A stretch of DNA of 64,000 nucleotides from assembly GCF_022879595.1 (NCBI RefSeq), contig NZ_CP084265.1, positions 2,542,001 to 2,606,000 on the forward strand, in the 5' to 3' direction. Source of the stretch: Caballeronia sp. Lep1P3. Its GTDB lineage: Bacteria; Pseudomonadota; Gammaproteobacteria; Burkholderiales; Burkholderiaceae. The position numbers and the translations under genes were made by a program. Shown here piece by piece: positions 46,833 to 56,409 of the stretch. Position 1 is the first letter of the stretch. Each line of letters starts with the position of its first letter. Under the pieces are notes generated by a model, which was not told the origin of the DNA, searched no databases, and worked only from the letters and a program-made list of their open reading frames with translations.

Positions 46833-48269
46833 TCAGAAATGATCGCCGACGCGCACGATCTTCAGCGTATTCGTGCCGCCCGCCTGCCCCATCGGTTCGC
46901 CGACGGTCAGCACGACCATGTCGCCGCGCGCCGCATAGCCTTTCGACACGACCACTTCGAGCGCCTGATTCAGCGCGGTGTCGCGGTCCATGTTGGTGTC
47001 GAGATGCAGCGGCGTGACATTGCGATACAGCGACATCGTGCGCTCGCTGCCGACGCGCGGCGTCAGCGCGAAGATCGGCACATGCGTCCAGTGACGCGAC
47101 ATCCACAGCGCCGTGGAGCCGGATTCCGTCAACGCGACGACTGCCTTCGCGCCGAGGTGATACGCCGTGAACAACGCGCCCATTGCGATCGACTGGTCGA
47201 TGCGCGTGAACGTACGGTCCAGGAAATCGCGGTCCAGTTGCGACTCCTCGGACTTCTCCGCTTCGATGCACACGGCCGCCATCGTTTCGATGGTCGTCAC
47301 CGGATACTTGCCGGCCGCGGTTTCGGCGGACAGCATGACGGCGTCGGTGCCGTCGAGCACGGCGTTCGCCACGTCCGAGACTTCCGCGCGCGTCGGCACC
47401 GGCGCGTGGATCATCGATTCCATCATTTGCGTGGCGGTGATGACGAGCTTGTTCGACTCGCGCCCCATCCGGATCATGCGCTTTTGCAGCGCGGGAACCG
47501 CCGCGTTGCCCACTTCCACCGCGAGATCGCCGCGCGCGACCATGATGCCGTCGGAGGCGTCGAGAATGCCTTGCAGCGCGGGAATAGCCTCGGCGCGCTC
47601 GATTTTCGCGATCATCTTCGGCTTGATGCCGTAAGGCGCGCCCGCGATGTTGGCGAGTTGCCGCGCCATTTCCATGTCGGTCGCGTTCTTCGGGAACGAC
47701 ACCGCGACGAAATCCGCGCCGAGCGACATCGCCGTCTTGATGTCCTCCATGTCCTTCTCGGTCAGCGCGGGCGCGGTCAGCCCGCCGCCCTGCCGGTTGA
47801 TGCCCTTGTTGTTCGACAACTCGCCGCCGACCTTCACGGTCGTATGAATCTCCTCGCCGATCACGCGCGTCACATCGAGCACGATCAGGCCGTCGTTGAG
47901 CAGAAGCGTGTCGCCCGCGCGCAGATCGCGCGGCAGGTCCTTGTAGTCGAGGCCGACGCGCTCGTTGTTGCCCATCTCGCAGTTCGCGTCGAGCACGAAC
48001 GTGTTGCCCGCGACGAGCATGGTCTTGCCGTTCTCGAACTTGCCGACGCGAATCTTCGGGCCTTGCAGGTCCGCCATGATCGCGACCTCGCGGCCTACGT
48101 GCCGCGCGGCCTCGCGGACCCATTCGGCGCGTTGGCGATGATCGTCGGCGGTGCCGTGCGAAAAGTTGAAGCGCACGACGTCGAGCCCCGCCTGCATCAT
48201 CTGCAGCAGGATGTCGGGATTGCTCGATGCCGGACCGATGGTGGCGACAATCTTGGTGGCGCGATGCAT
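46833..48269 (-). CDS. pyk: Pyruvate kinase
   Basis: The 478-residue enzyme converts phosphoenolpyruvate and ADP to pyruvate and ATP. N-terminal HRATKIVATIGPASSN, the active-site motif PKMIAKIERAEA (catalytic Lys) and the metal-binding MVARGDLAVEVG are all present, with a C-terminal allosteric domain. I used ATG 48269 because conserved pyruvate kinase sequence begins there. The same frame is open for another 118 codons upstream to a GTG at 48623, five bases past the pgk stop. Confidence 0.95.
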   Translation of the reverse strand: MHRATKIVATIGPASSNPDILLQMMQAGLDVVRFNFSHGTADDHRQRAEWVREAARHVGREVAIMADLQGPKIRVGKFENGKTMLVAGNTFVLDANCEMGNNERVGLDYKDLPRDLRAGDTLLLNDGLIVLDVTRVIGEEIHTTVKVGGELSNNKGINRQGGGLTAPALTEKDMEDIKTAMSLGADFVAVSFPKNATDMEMARQLANIAGAPYGIKPKMIAKIERAEAIPALQGILDASDGIMVARGDLAVEVGNAAVPALQKRMIRMGRESNKLVITATQMMESMIHAPVPTRAEVSDVANAVLDGTDAVMLSAETAAGKYPVTTIETMAAVCIEAEKSEESQLDRDFLDRTFTRIDQSIAMGALFTAYHLGAKAVVALTESGSTALWMSRHWTHVPIFALTPRVGSERTMSLYRNVTPLHLDTNMDRDTALNQALEVVVSKGYAARGDMVVLTVGEPMGQAGGTNTLKIVRVGDHF

Positions 48270-48628
48270 GTCTTTCCTCGTCTCTTTGGGAACGCCCGGA
48301 ACTGGGCTGCGAGCACGTTGCGCTTGCAGCGAGCTGTTGCTCACCGGTTGCGCGCGCGCGCCGGTTCGTGCCGGCGTCGCTTTGTCGATGTTCTTCAACG
48401 CATGGGCGGGCACGCCGCCGATGATGACCGGCGGGGTCGCCGGCAATGCTTCCTGCGTGACTGGAAGCGGCTCGTCGTCGGGACGGGCCGACTCTGCGAT
48501 CAGTCGGGCTGCTTCGCCGGCGGCATCGAGTGCGCCGGCGTTTTCGAGTTCATCGGTTTGCGCGCCGCCGGCTGCTTGCGCGCCCTTCTTTCCTGCTTTC
48601 GCCGGGTTGTCTCGGGCCGTCACTGGCT
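48270..48628 (-). other. pgk-pyk spacer, open in frame with pyk (possible leader or N-terminal extension)
   Basis: The 359 bases between pgk and pyk have no stop in the pyk frame from GTG 48623 to the pyk ATG. The translation is Ala/Pro/Thr-rich with charged stretches (DELENAGALDAAGEAARL, then PPVIIGGVPAHALKN) and could be a disordered extension. No good Shine-Dalgarno precedes GTG 48623. At this GC content long open frames occur by chance, so I rate it as possible only. Confidence 0.3.
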
Positions 48629-49819
48629 TTATGCCCGTGACTCGAGCACTTCCACCGCGGGCAGCGTCTTGCCTTCGAGGAATTCGAGGAAGGCGCCGCC
48701 GCCAGTCGAGATGTAGCTGACCTTGTCGTGAATGCCGTACTTCGCGATGGCCGCGAGCGTGTCGCCGCCGCCCGCGATCGAAAACGCCGACGAATTCGCG
48801 ATGGCTTGCGCGAGCGTCTTGGTGCCGTTGCCGAACTGGTCGAATTCGAACACGCCGACCGGCCCGTTCCACACGATGGTGCCGGCCGTCGCGAGTTGCG
48901 CGGCGAGCGCGTTGGCGGTGTCCGGGCCGATGTCGAGAATCATGTCGTCGTCGGCGATATCGGCGACGGGCTTCGTTTCCGCCTTCGCGGTCGCGGCGAA
49001 TTCCTTCGCGGTTACGACGTCGCTCGGAATGGGCACGGATGCGCCACGCGCGCGCGCCGCCTCGATGATCTCCTTCGCCTCGTTCACGAGATCGGCTTCC
49101 GCCAGCGACTTGCCGATATTGAGCCCCGACGCCAGCATGAACGTATTGGCGATGCCGCCGCCGACGATCAGCTGATCCACCTTCTCTGCAAGCGACTTCA
49201 GAATGGTGAGCTTCGTCGACACCTTCGAGCCCGCGACGATTGCGACGAGCGGGCGCTTCGGGTTGCCGAGCGCGCGGCCGAGCGCATCGAGTTCGGCGGC
49301 GAGCAGCGGGCCGGCGCACGCAACCGGCGCGTACTTCGCGATGCCGTGCGTGGTCGCCTCGGCGCGGTGCGCGGTGCCGAACGCGTCGTTCACGTAGATG
49401 TCGCAGAGCTTCGCGAGCTTTTGCGCGAGAGCGTCGTCGTTCTTCTTCTCGCCCTTGTTGCAGCGGCAGTTTTCCAGCAGCACGACGCCGCCGGGCGCGA
49501 CATCGACGCCATCGACCCAGTCGGCGACGAGCGGAACGTCGCGGCCAAGCAACTCCGACAGGCGCTTCGCGACCGGCGCGAGCGAGTCTTCCGGCTTGAA
49601 CTGGCCTTCGGTCGGGCGGCCGAGATGCGACGTGACCATCACGGCCGCGCCGGCGTCGAGCGCCGCCTTGATCGCCGGAACGCTGGCGCGCACGCGGGTG
49701 TCTTCGGTGATGTTGCCGGCGTCGTCCTGCGGCACGTTGAGGTCCGCGCGGATGAACACGCGCTTGCCGGAGACTTTGCCTTCGGCGATCAGATCGGTGA
49801 AACGCAATACTTTCGTCAT
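48629..49819 (-). CDS. pgk: Phosphoglycerate kinase
   Basis: The 396-residue monomeric enzyme converts 1,3-bisphosphoglycerate and ADP to 3-phosphoglycerate and [16 protein letters not shown] is the N-terminal substrate motif, [11 protein letters not shown] follows, and GGGIANTF plus [13 protein letters not shown] form the nucleotide site. I chose ATG 49819 (MTKVLRF); the earlier in-frame start would be TTG. It heads the pgk-pyk part of the glycolytic cluster. Confidence 0.95.
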   Translation of the reverse strand: MTKVLRFTDLIAEGKVSGKRVFIRADLNVPQDDAGNITEDTRVRASVPAIKAALDAGAAVMVTSHLGRPTEGQFKPEDSLAPVAKRLSELLGRDVPLVADWVDGVDVAPGGVVLLENCRCNKGEKKNDDALAQKLAKLCDIYVNDAFGTAHRAEATTHGIAKYAPVACAGPLLAAELDALGRALGNPKRPLVAIVAGSKVSTKLTILKSLAEKVDQLIVGGGIANTFMLASGLNIGKSLAEADLVNEAKEIIEAARARGASVPIPSDVVTAKEFAATAKAETKPVADIADDDMILDIGPDTANALAAQLATAGTIVWNGPVGVFEFDQFGNGTKTLAQAIANSSAFSIAGGGDTLAAIAKYGIHDKVSYISTGGGAFLEFLEGKTLPAVEVLESRA

Positions 49820-50177
49820 GGGAGTCAACGTTAGTCAGAAAAGCGGTTCGGGCGAAGAAGACCGGCGTGTGCCGGCCGGTTCGTTGAAACTTGGGCGCGG
49901 GGCCTGAAAACGGAATCCGTGAAGCGGAAGATGCGCGCGCGGACGAGACGGGAGACGAAGACCGCGCGAAAGACGCTGGAGAGCGAGACGCCGACAGCGC
50001 GAGGAGACGGACGCGGCGAGCTTCGGAACCGATGCGCGGTGAATGCCGGACTCACTTTCGACCTCGCTCCATGCGACAGGAAAGACCGTCATTTTAACCG
50101 ATAGCACCGGCCGCTTTTAGCGTGCGATTCTTGATGATGCGTATTTGGCGGGATCGGCATGGACGATTGGCGCGGGC
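49820..50177. other. Intergenic region between azlD and pgk
   Basis: The 358 bases between azlD (end) and pgk (start) show no gene or clear site. Part of it must contain the pgk promoter. An imperfect hairpin, ACCGGC and GCCGGCCGGT, lies at about 49860-49880. Confidence 0.4.
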
Positions 50178-50501
50178 TTACGCGGCGAGGCGCAACAGCG
50201 TGTAGACGATCATGCCGACGGCGATCGTGCCCATCATCCCGCGCCGCCACAGGCAATACGCGAGCCCCGCGAGCGACGCCCACAGCGCATGGTTCGAGAG
50301 CGCGACGGAGAACCCGGCAGGCGTCTCGAGCAGGTCCGGCACGACCACGCCGGCGAGCGCGGCGGCCGGCGCGTAGCGCAGCACGCGCTGCATGCGCGGC
50401 GGCAGCACGGCGCGTTCGCCGCCAATCAGGAAGAACGCACGCGTCACGGCGGTGACGACGCCCATGCCGAGAATCACGAGCCAGATATAGAGCGTGCTCA
50501 T
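50178..50501 (-). CDS. azlD: AzlD-like branched-chain amino acid exporter subunit
   Basis: The 107-residue inner-membrane protein has four hydrophobic segments, starting LYIWLVILGMGVVTAVTRAFF, matching AzlD family size. It overlaps the azlC stop by 4 bases (ATGA). With AzlC it exports branched-chain amino acids or analogues such as 4-azaleucine. Confidence 0.87.
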   Translation of the reverse strand: MSTLYIWLVILGMGVVTAVTRAFFLIGGERAVLPPRMQRVLRYAPAAALAGVVVPDLLETPAGFSVALSNHALWASLAGLAYCLWRRGMMGTIAVGMIVYTLLRLAA

Positions 50502-51283
50502 CGCGCGGGCCTCGTGGCGTCGGGCGCTTGCGCGTCTTGTTCGGATGCCCAAGGCGTTGCAGGCGCTGGCGCCGGCTGCCCCCGTTTCCCGACGACATCG
50601 GCGAGCGTGCCCGCCGCGAGCGCGGCGAACACCGCGAGCGGCAAGCCGAAGCGGTACGGCAGATCGAATGCGAGGAGCGCGACGACGCTCGCGACGGCCA
50701 CCGCTGCAAGCGTCGAGCGCGTCGCGATGGCCGAGACGATGAGCGGAATCAGCGCGAGCGTGCCCGCCAGCTCGAGGCCCCAGTCGTCCGGAATGACGCT
50801 CGCGAGCAGGATGCCCGCCACCGACGACACTTGCCACGACATCCAGCTCGTCACGGCGAGTCCCCAGAAGAACGCTTCCTTGCCGGGCTGCGCGCCGACG
50901 GCGAAGTTCCGCTTCGCGAACATCAGATAGATGATGTCGCCGTTGAAGTAGCCGATGAGCAGGCGCCGCGGCATCGGCAGATAGGTGAAATGCGGCGCGA
51001 GTCCCGCGCTGAAGATGACGAAGCGCAGATTGACCATCGCGGCGGTCAACGGCACGGTCCAGAGCGGGAGCTTCGCGGCGAGAAGCGGCAGCACCGCGAG
51101 TTGCGACGACCCCGCGTACACCGCGAGCGACATCCCGAGCGCCTGCGGGACCGTGAGCACGGACTTGGTCATGGCGACGCCGGTGACGAGGCCCCACGAA
51201 AAGGTCGCGACAATGGCCGGCGAGAAGGTGCGAAAGCCTTCGATGAAAGCGCGGCGATTCGTTTCGGACAGCCGTTCGAGCAT
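50498..51283 (-). CDS. azlC: AzlC-family branched-chain amino acid exporter large subunit
   Basis: The 261-residue protein has 5-7 hydrophobic segments. The family motif is in AVYAGSSQLAVLPLLAA. Its C-terminus (about 35 residues) is a hydrophilic Pro/Ala-rich tail. First gene of azlCD; exports branched-chain amino acids. The divergently transcribed ilvE nearby fits this role. Confidence 0.88.
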   Translation of the reverse strand: MLERLSETNRRAFIEGFRTFSPAIVATFSWGLVTGVAMTKSVLTVPQALGMSLAVYAGSSQLAVLPLLAAKLPLWTVPLTAAMVNLRFVIFSAGLAPHFTYLPMPRRLLIGYFNGDIIYLMFAKRNFAVGAQPGKEAFFWGLAVTSWMSWQVSSVAGILLASVIPDDWGLELAGTLALIPLIVSAIATRSTLAAVAVASVVALLAFDLPYRFGLPLAVFAALAAGTLADVVGKRGQPAPAPATPWASEQDAQAPDATRPAR

Positions 51284-51645
51284 GGACGAGTGCGAGGCCA
51301 GGATGGTGCGGTCTGATGCGATGCAGCCGGCCTGAAACGCGCAGCCGGCGCAGAAAGATTGCGCGATGCACTGAAAAACGCGACGTCGCCGCTCACCGAC
51401 GCGCCGAAAGGCAAATTATAGCGGCGTGAAAGGCGGTGCCAGTTCGGTTCGATTGTGAAAAGAAGCTAAAATGACGGACTTTCACCGCCTTTGCGCCGCC
51501 CGCGCTCGTTCGCCGTTTTCTCCGCCTCTCTCTTTGCGTTTCGTGGCTCTGCCCGGTCTCGCGAGCGATGCGCGAGGCGCCGGCAACGAACGGCGGCAGA
51601 CACGGATTCATCGTAATCACTGAACGAGACAGCTAGGAGAACCGT
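51284..51645. other. Divergent promoter region of azlC and ilvE
   Basis: The 362 bases have no gene. TAAAAT at 51467-51472 with a weak TTCGGT upstream is a possible minus-10/minus-35 pair for ilvE. AGGAGA is the ribosome binding site for ilvE. Confidence 0.4.
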
Positions 51646-52566
51646 ATGTCAATGGCCGACCGCGACGGCAAGATCTGGATGGATGGCAAGCTCATCGACT
51701 GGCGAGACGCCAACATCCACGTTCTGACGCACACGCTGCACTACGGCATGGGCGTGTTCGAGGGCGTGCGCGCGTACAAGACCGCGAAAGGCACGGCCAT
51801 CTTCCGCCTGCAGGAACACACCAAGCGCCTGCTGAACTCCGCGAAGATCTTCCAGATGGACGTCCCGTTCGACCACGCCACGCTCGAAGCCGCGCAACTC
51901 GAAGTCGTGCGCGAGAACAAGCTCGAGACCTGCTATATCCGGCCGATCATCTGGGTCGGCTCCGAAAAGCTCGGCGTGTCCGCGAAGGGCAACACCATTC
52001 ATGTGGCCATCGCGGCGTGGCCGTGGGGCGCGTATCTCGGCGAAGACGGCCTCGCGAAGGGCATCCGCGTCAAGACGTCGTCGTTCACGCGCCATCATGT
52101 GAACGTGTCGATGGTGCGCGCGAAGGCGTCGGGCTGGTACGTGAACTCGATTCTCGCGAATCAGGAAGCCGTGACCGACGGCTACGACGAAGCCCTGCTC
52201 CTCGACGTGGACGGCTACGTGTCCGAAGGCTCCGGCGAGAACTTCTTCCTCGTGAACAACGGCAAGCTGTACACGCCGGACCTGTCGTCGTGCCTCGACG
52301 GCATCACGCGCGACACGGTCATCACGCTGGCGCGCGACTTCGGCATTCCGGTCATCGAGAAACGCATTACCCGCGACGAGGTCTATACCTGCGACGAAGC
52401 GTTCTTCACCGGCACGGCCGCCGAAGTCACGCCGATCCGCGAACTGGACAACCGCACCATCGGCGCGGGCAAGCGCGGCCCGATCACGGAGAAGCTGCAG
52501 AGCGCGTTCTTCGACGTGGTCGGCGGCAAGAACGAGAAATACGCGAGCTGGCTCGCAAAAGTCTGA
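51646..52566 (+). CDS. ilvE: Branched-chain amino acid aminotransferase
   Basis: This 306-residue PLP enzyme of class IV transfers amino groups between glutamate and the keto acids of Leu, Ile and Val. The PLP Lys is in VRAKASGWYVNS near residue 161. EGSGENFFLV and GTAAEVTPI are class IV motifs. First of a plus-strand run; the start is supported by AGGAGA 5 bases upstream. Confidence 0.94.
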   Translation: MSMADRDGKIWMDGKLIDWRDANIHVLTHTLHYGMGVFEGVRAYKTAKGTAIFRLQEHTKRLLNSAKIFQMDVPFDHATLEAAQLEVVRENKLETCYIRPIIWVGSEKLGVSAKGNTIHVAIAAWPWGAYLGEDGLAKGIRVKTSSFTRHHVNVSMVRAKASGWYVNSILANQEAVTDGYDEALLLDVDGYVSEGSGENFFLVNNGKLYTPDLSSCLDGITRDTVITLARDFGIPVIEKRITRDEVYTCDEAFFTGTAAEVTPIRELDNRTIGAGKRGPITEKLQSAFFDVVGGKNEKYASWLAKV

Positions 52567-52643
52567 TGCATCGCGGGCGGGCCGAGCGCTCGCCTTCGAT
52601 CGGACAGACGACAGCAACGAACGACATCGAGAAAGAGATAGCA

Positions 52644-52838
52644 ATGAGCGACCTGAAGGAAATGCCGCTGGTGGAATTGTCGGCGAAGGATATTCCCGCG
52701 TTCTGCCCGAACCCGAAAATGCAGCGCTGGAGCACGCATCCGCGCGTGTTTCTGGACGTGACGCACGGCGAAGCGCGCTGCCCGTACTGCGGCACGCGCT
52801 ACAAGCTGAAAGACGGCGAGATCGTCAAGGGTCACTGA
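52644..52838 (+). CDS. Zinc-finger (CHCC) domain protein
   Basis: The 64-residue protein matches the small CHCC zinc-finger family. C22, H37 and the pair C51/C54 (CPYCG) are the likely ligands. Family members are often near lipid or heptosyltransferase genes; related to the NDUFS6 zinc site. Function in bacteria unknown. It is followed by waaF. Confidence 0.82.
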   Translation: MSDLKEMPLVELSAKDIPAFCPNPKMQRWSTHPRVFLDVTHGEARCPYCGTRYKLKDGEIVKGH

Positions 52839-53022
52839 TTCTCCGAACGCCCGTCGCGCCCGCGTATCGCGCGCGTCACTGACGCGCGCGGCTTCGTTCG
52901 GCTTCGCCGCAAGCGCAAACGCGCCGCACGCGCGCACCCGCCGCCCCACAACAAAGACATGAACCACGGCTCGCTGCACTGATGGCAATGAGCCGCGCAA
53001 TTTTGAGATCGGAAACCGAAAG

Positions 53023-54096
53023 ATGCGCCGTGCGCTGGTAATAGCACCGAACTGGATCGGTGACGCATTGATGGCGCAGCCGCTCTTCACGCTTCTAAAG
53101 AAGCTGCATCCGCGCATCGCGATCGACGCCGTCGCGCCCTCGTGGGTCGCGCCCGTGCTCGAACGCATGCCCGAGATCCGCGACGTCTACGCAACCGACC
53201 TCGCGCATGGCAAGCTGCAACTGCTGCGCCGCTGGCAACTGGCAAGCGACCTGCGCGATGTCGGCTACGACGCCGCCTACGTCCTGCCGAACTCGATGAA
53301 ATCCGCGCTGCTGCCGTGGATGGCCGGCATCGGGCTGCGCATCGGCTACAAGGGCGAGAGCCGCTACGGGCTCTTGAACGTGCGCCATGCGAATCCGCCG
53401 AAAACCGACCGTCCGCCGATGACCGCGCACTACGCCGCCCTCGCCTATGCGCCCGGCGCGAAGCTGCCGTTCATCGACAAGTTCGCGCAGGCCGACGCCG
53501 CGCAGACGAGCGACGCGCCGCACTTGCCGGTGCCGCGCCTCGAATCCGATCCGAACGAAGCCGTGCGCGTCTCGGCGCGCTTCAATCTCGATACGCGCAC
53601 GCCGCTCGTCGTGTTTTGTCCGGGCGCGGAGTACGGGCCGGCCAAGCGCTGGCCGCCGGAGCATTTCGCATCGCTCGCGCAGTTCGTCGCGCAGTCGTTT
53701 CCGTATGCGCGCATCGTCGCACTCGGGTCGAACAAGGATTCGGCGGTCGCCCAGGCCATCGCGGAACGCTCGCCCAATGTGCGCAACCTATGCGGTCAGA
53801 CATCGCTTGGAGAAGCGTGCGCGTTGATCGCGCGGGCAAGCGCCGTCGTCACCAACGACTCCGGCCTCATGCACGTCGCGGCGGCGTTGCGGCGGCCGCT
53901 CGTCGCGGTGTACGGCTCGACCGACCCGCGCCACACGCCGCCCTTGTCCGATCTCGCAAAGGTACAATGGCTCCATCTCCAGTGCAGTCCGTGCTTTGCC
54001 CGCGAGTGTCCGCTCGGCCATCTCAATTGCCTTCGCGAACTCTCCGCCGAACAGGTTTTCGGCGATCTGCGCGGCATGCTGCTCGCGCATCGTTAA
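53023..54096 (+). CDS. waaF: ADP-heptose--LPS heptosyltransferase II
   Basis: The 357-residue GT-B glycosyltransferase of family GT9 adds the second L-glycero-D-manno-heptose to the inner core of lipopolysaccharide. N-terminal IAPNWIGDALMAQPLF and the C-terminal NDSGLMHVAAALRRPLVAVYGSTDP are the family signatures (ADP-heptose site). Cytoplasmic face of the inner membrane. Confidence 0.93.
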   Translation: MRRALVIAPNWIGDALMAQPLFTLLKKLHPRIAIDAVAPSWVAPVLERMPEIRDVYATDLAHGKLQLLRRWQLASDLRDVGYDAAYVLPNSMKSALLPWMAGIGLRIGYKGESRYGLLNVRHANPPKTDRPPMTAHYAALAYAPGAKLPFIDKFAQADAAQTSDAPHLPVPRLESDPNEAVRVSARFNLDTRTPLVVFCPGAEYGPAKRWPPEHFASLAQFVAQSFPYARIVALGSNKDSAVAQAIAERSPNVRNLCGQTSLGEACALIARASAVVTNDSGLMHVAAALRRPLVAVYGSTDPRHTPPLSDLAKVQWLHLQCSPCFARECPLGHLNCLRELSAEQVFGDLRGMLLAHR

Positions 54097-54235
54097 GCGC
54101 TTTTCGGGCGGCTTCGATTGCAGCGTGCGGGCGCGGACACGCCAATGTCTCCGAACGGAGGCATGCTTTGAACCATGACCGATACGCCGCGCCGCCACAC
54201 GGCGCGACGCATCGAATGCCAGAGACCCACGAGCC

Positions 54236-54679
54236 ATGCCACGTTTCGCCCGCCTATTCGAAGCTGCCGCCGACACGCTCAACGCCTACTATCAGGCCGT
54301 CGCGGACAACAGCATCGACGCTGTGATGTCGCTCTGGATCGACGAGGAATTCGCCACGTGCATCTGCGCGGACGGCACGCATCTGCATGGTCTGGAAAGC
54401 ATCCGCGCGGGTCTCGGCAAGCAGTTCGAGACGCAGCCGCTCAACATCGAGCCGCTCGACATCCGCGTGTACGACAGTCTCGGCACCGTCGTCTATGCCA
54501 TCGCGGAGGCGCATCAGAACGCGGTCGCCCTCGCGCCGCGCATGATCTTCACGACTTACGTGATGGTTCACGAGCGCGGCGAATGGCGCATCGCGCATAT
54601 TCACGCGAGCGAGATGCCGACCGACGCGGCCGGCCAGTTCGCCGCGAAGCTGCGTCACGGGCAAGGGCCGTTGCACTGA
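54236..54679 (+). CDS. SnoaL/NTF2-like protein
   Basis: The 147-residue cytoplasmic protein has the cone-shaped NTF2-like fold by sequence pattern (AYYQAVADNSIDAVMSLWID, then a C-terminal WRIAHIHAS strand). Family members include ketosteroid isomerase-like enzymes and binding proteins; no catalytic set is certain here. In a plus-strand run with the hydrolase gene. Confidence 0.7.
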   Translation: MPRFARLFEAAADTLNAYYQAVADNSIDAVMSLWIDEEFATCICADGTHLHGLESIRAGLGKQFETQPLNIEPLDIRVYDSLGTVVYAIAEAHQNAVALAPRMIFTTYVMVHERGEWRIAHIHASEMPTDAAGQFAAKLRHGQGPLH

Positions 54680-54725
54680 AACACCGCGGTATCGAAACAC
54701 AAAGACGTTCGTCGGGGAGAAGGCC

Positions 54726-55820
54726 ATGAAACGCGATCCGTTGTTGAAGCACGATTCGTCGTTCGTGGACAAAGCGCCCGCCGCGGCGCTGAAGGACACC
54801 GCGCAAGCCGCCGCGCGCGTGCTGGCGCAGCCGGCGTCGCAATGGCTGTATAGCGCCCCGCGCTGGCTGCCGACGAGCCACGCGCAAACCATCGTGCCCG
54901 CGCTTTTCGGGCGCAAGCCCGACGTGCGTTACCGGCGCGAGCGATGGAACACGCCGGACGGCGATTTCATCGATCTCGACTGGCTCGCGCACGATTCCGA
55001 CGCGGCGCGCCCGGCTTCGGCCGCGCCGCTCTTCGTGCTCTTTCACGGCCTCGAAGGTAACTCGGACTCCCACTACGCCCGCACGCTAATGGCTGCCGCG
55101 CAAGCACGCGGCTGGCACGGCGTGGTGCCGCACTTTCGCAGTTGCAGCGGGCCGCTCAACGATCTGCCGCGCTTCTATCACCTCGCGGATAGCGCCGAAG
55201 TCGACTGGATTCTGCGGCGTCTGCGCGAGCGCCACGCGGGGCCGATCGTGGCGGCGGGCGTGTCGCTCGGCGGCAACGTGCTGCTGCATTGGCTCTGCAA
55301 ACGCGGCGCCGATGCATCGATCATCAGCGCGGCGGCGGCGATCTCCGCGCCGCTCGATGTCCACGCGGGCGGCCAGGCCATCTCGCAGGGCTTCGGCATG
55401 GTCTATACGCGCAGCTTTCTCAAGTCGCTGAAGAAGAAGGCGCTCGCGAAGCTCGCGCAATATCCCGGCCTCTACGCGCGCGACGCCGTGCTCGCCGCGC
55501 GCACGCTCTACGAGTTCGACAATGTCGTGACCGCGCCGCTGCACGGCTTTCGCGATACGAACGACTACTGGTCCACGGCGACGGTCCGCGCGCATCTGAA
55601 GCGCATCGAAGTGCCCGCGCTCGTTTTGAACGCGCGCAACGATCCGTTCCTGCCCGATTCCGCGTTGCCATCGCAGGCCGAAGTGTCGCCGTGCGTCACG
55701 CTCGATCAGCCGAACCACGGCGGTCACGTCGGCTTCATGACAGGGCCGTTTCCGGGGCGCATCGACTGGCTGTCGTCGCGCGTGTTCGGCTATCTGGAAC
55801 ACTTCCTTCCCCGCGAGTGA
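54726..55820 (+). CDS. Alpha/beta hydrolase, YheT-like
   Basis: The 364-residue hydrolase has the YheT/ABHD3-type order: oxyanion motif LFHGLEGNSDSHY (around residue 106), PHFRSCSGPLNDLPR, nucleophile Ser in AAGVSLGGNVLLHW (about residue 180) and catalytic His in QPNHGGHVGFM near the C-terminus. Predicted carboxylesterase or phospholipase-like; substrate unknown. It overlaps no neighbour; the next gene starts 3 bases after its stop. Confidence 0.85.
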   Translation: MKRDPLLKHDSSFVDKAPAAALKDTAQAAARVLAQPASQWLYSAPRWLPTSHAQTIVPALFGRKPDVRYRRERWNTPDGDFIDLDWLAHDSDAARPASAAPLFVLFHGLEGNSDSHYARTLMAAAQARGWHGVVPHFRSCSGPLNDLPRFYHLADSAEVDWILRRLRERHAGPIVAAGVSLGGNVLLHWLCKRGADASIISAAAAISAPLDVHAGGQAISQGFGMVYTRSFLKSLKKKALAKLAQYPGLYARDAVLAARTLYEFDNVVTAPLHGFRDTNDYWSTATVRAHLKRIEVPALVLNARNDPFLPDSALPSQAEVSPCVTLDQPNHGGHVGFMTGPFPGRIDWLSSRVFGYLEHFLPRE

Positions 55821-55823
55821 ATC

Positions 55824-56405
55824 ATGGATGACATCGTCAAACAGGCGCTCGCCAAGTGGCCCAACGTTCCGCACTGCACGGGCTGGCTGCTGCTCGACCG
55901 GCGCGGCCAATGGCGCATGCGCGACGAGGCGAGCCAGGCTGCGGGCACGCTCGGCGACGTGATCCGCCATGAAGCGCTGATCGGCTTCATCAACCGCAAC
56001 TACGAGCGCGACGAAGAAGGCCAGTGGTTCTTCCAGAACGGGCCGCAGCGCGTCTACGTGGAACTGGCCTATACGCCGTGGATCGTGCGGCTCGCCCAGA
56101 GGAACGGCGGGCTTGGCCTGACCGATCACATCGGCACGCCGTTCGAGCCTGCGCACGCGTGGCTCGACGACGAAGGCGGCGTGCTCTTCTCCGACGGCGC
56201 CTCGCCCGCGCGCGTCGCCGCGCTGCACGATCACGATCTCGATCTGCTCGCAAGCCACGCATCGTTCGACGACACCGCGCGCAGCGGCGTTGTCCATTGG
56301 CGCGATGCGGTCGACATCACCGTGCAGCCGATCGCGCGCGCGGAGGTCGAAACGCGCTTTCACTTCGTCGCGAGTCCGTCGGCGCGCGCCGCGCTAACAC
56401 GCTGA
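55824..56405 (+). CDS. Conserved protein of a DUF family (unknown function)
   Basis: The 193-residue protein begins MDDIVKQALAKWPNVPHCTGWLLL in conserved form and contains DTARSGVVHWRDAVD. It appears in beta- and gammaproteobacteria next to YheT-like hydrolases, but I do not recall the DUF number reliably. No motif points to a function. Starts 3 bases after the hydrolase, likely co-transcribed and coupled. Confidence 0.7.
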   Translation: MDDIVKQALAKWPNVPHCTGWLLLDRRGQWRMRDEASQAAGTLGDVIRHEALIGFINRNYERDEEGQWFFQNGPQRVYVELAYTPWIVRLAQRNGGLGLTDHIGTPFEPAHAWLDDEGGVLFSDGASPARVAALHDHDLDLLASHASFDDTARSGVVHWRDAVDITVQPIARAEVETRFHFVASPSARAALTR

Positions 56406-56409
56406 CGCG

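Noticed and set aside
46833..49319. An 828-codon frame joining pgk and pyk regions
   Set aside because: The N-terminal part is an out-of-frame reading of pgk. Only the part from 48269 is pyruvate kinase; the spacer is discussed as a finding.
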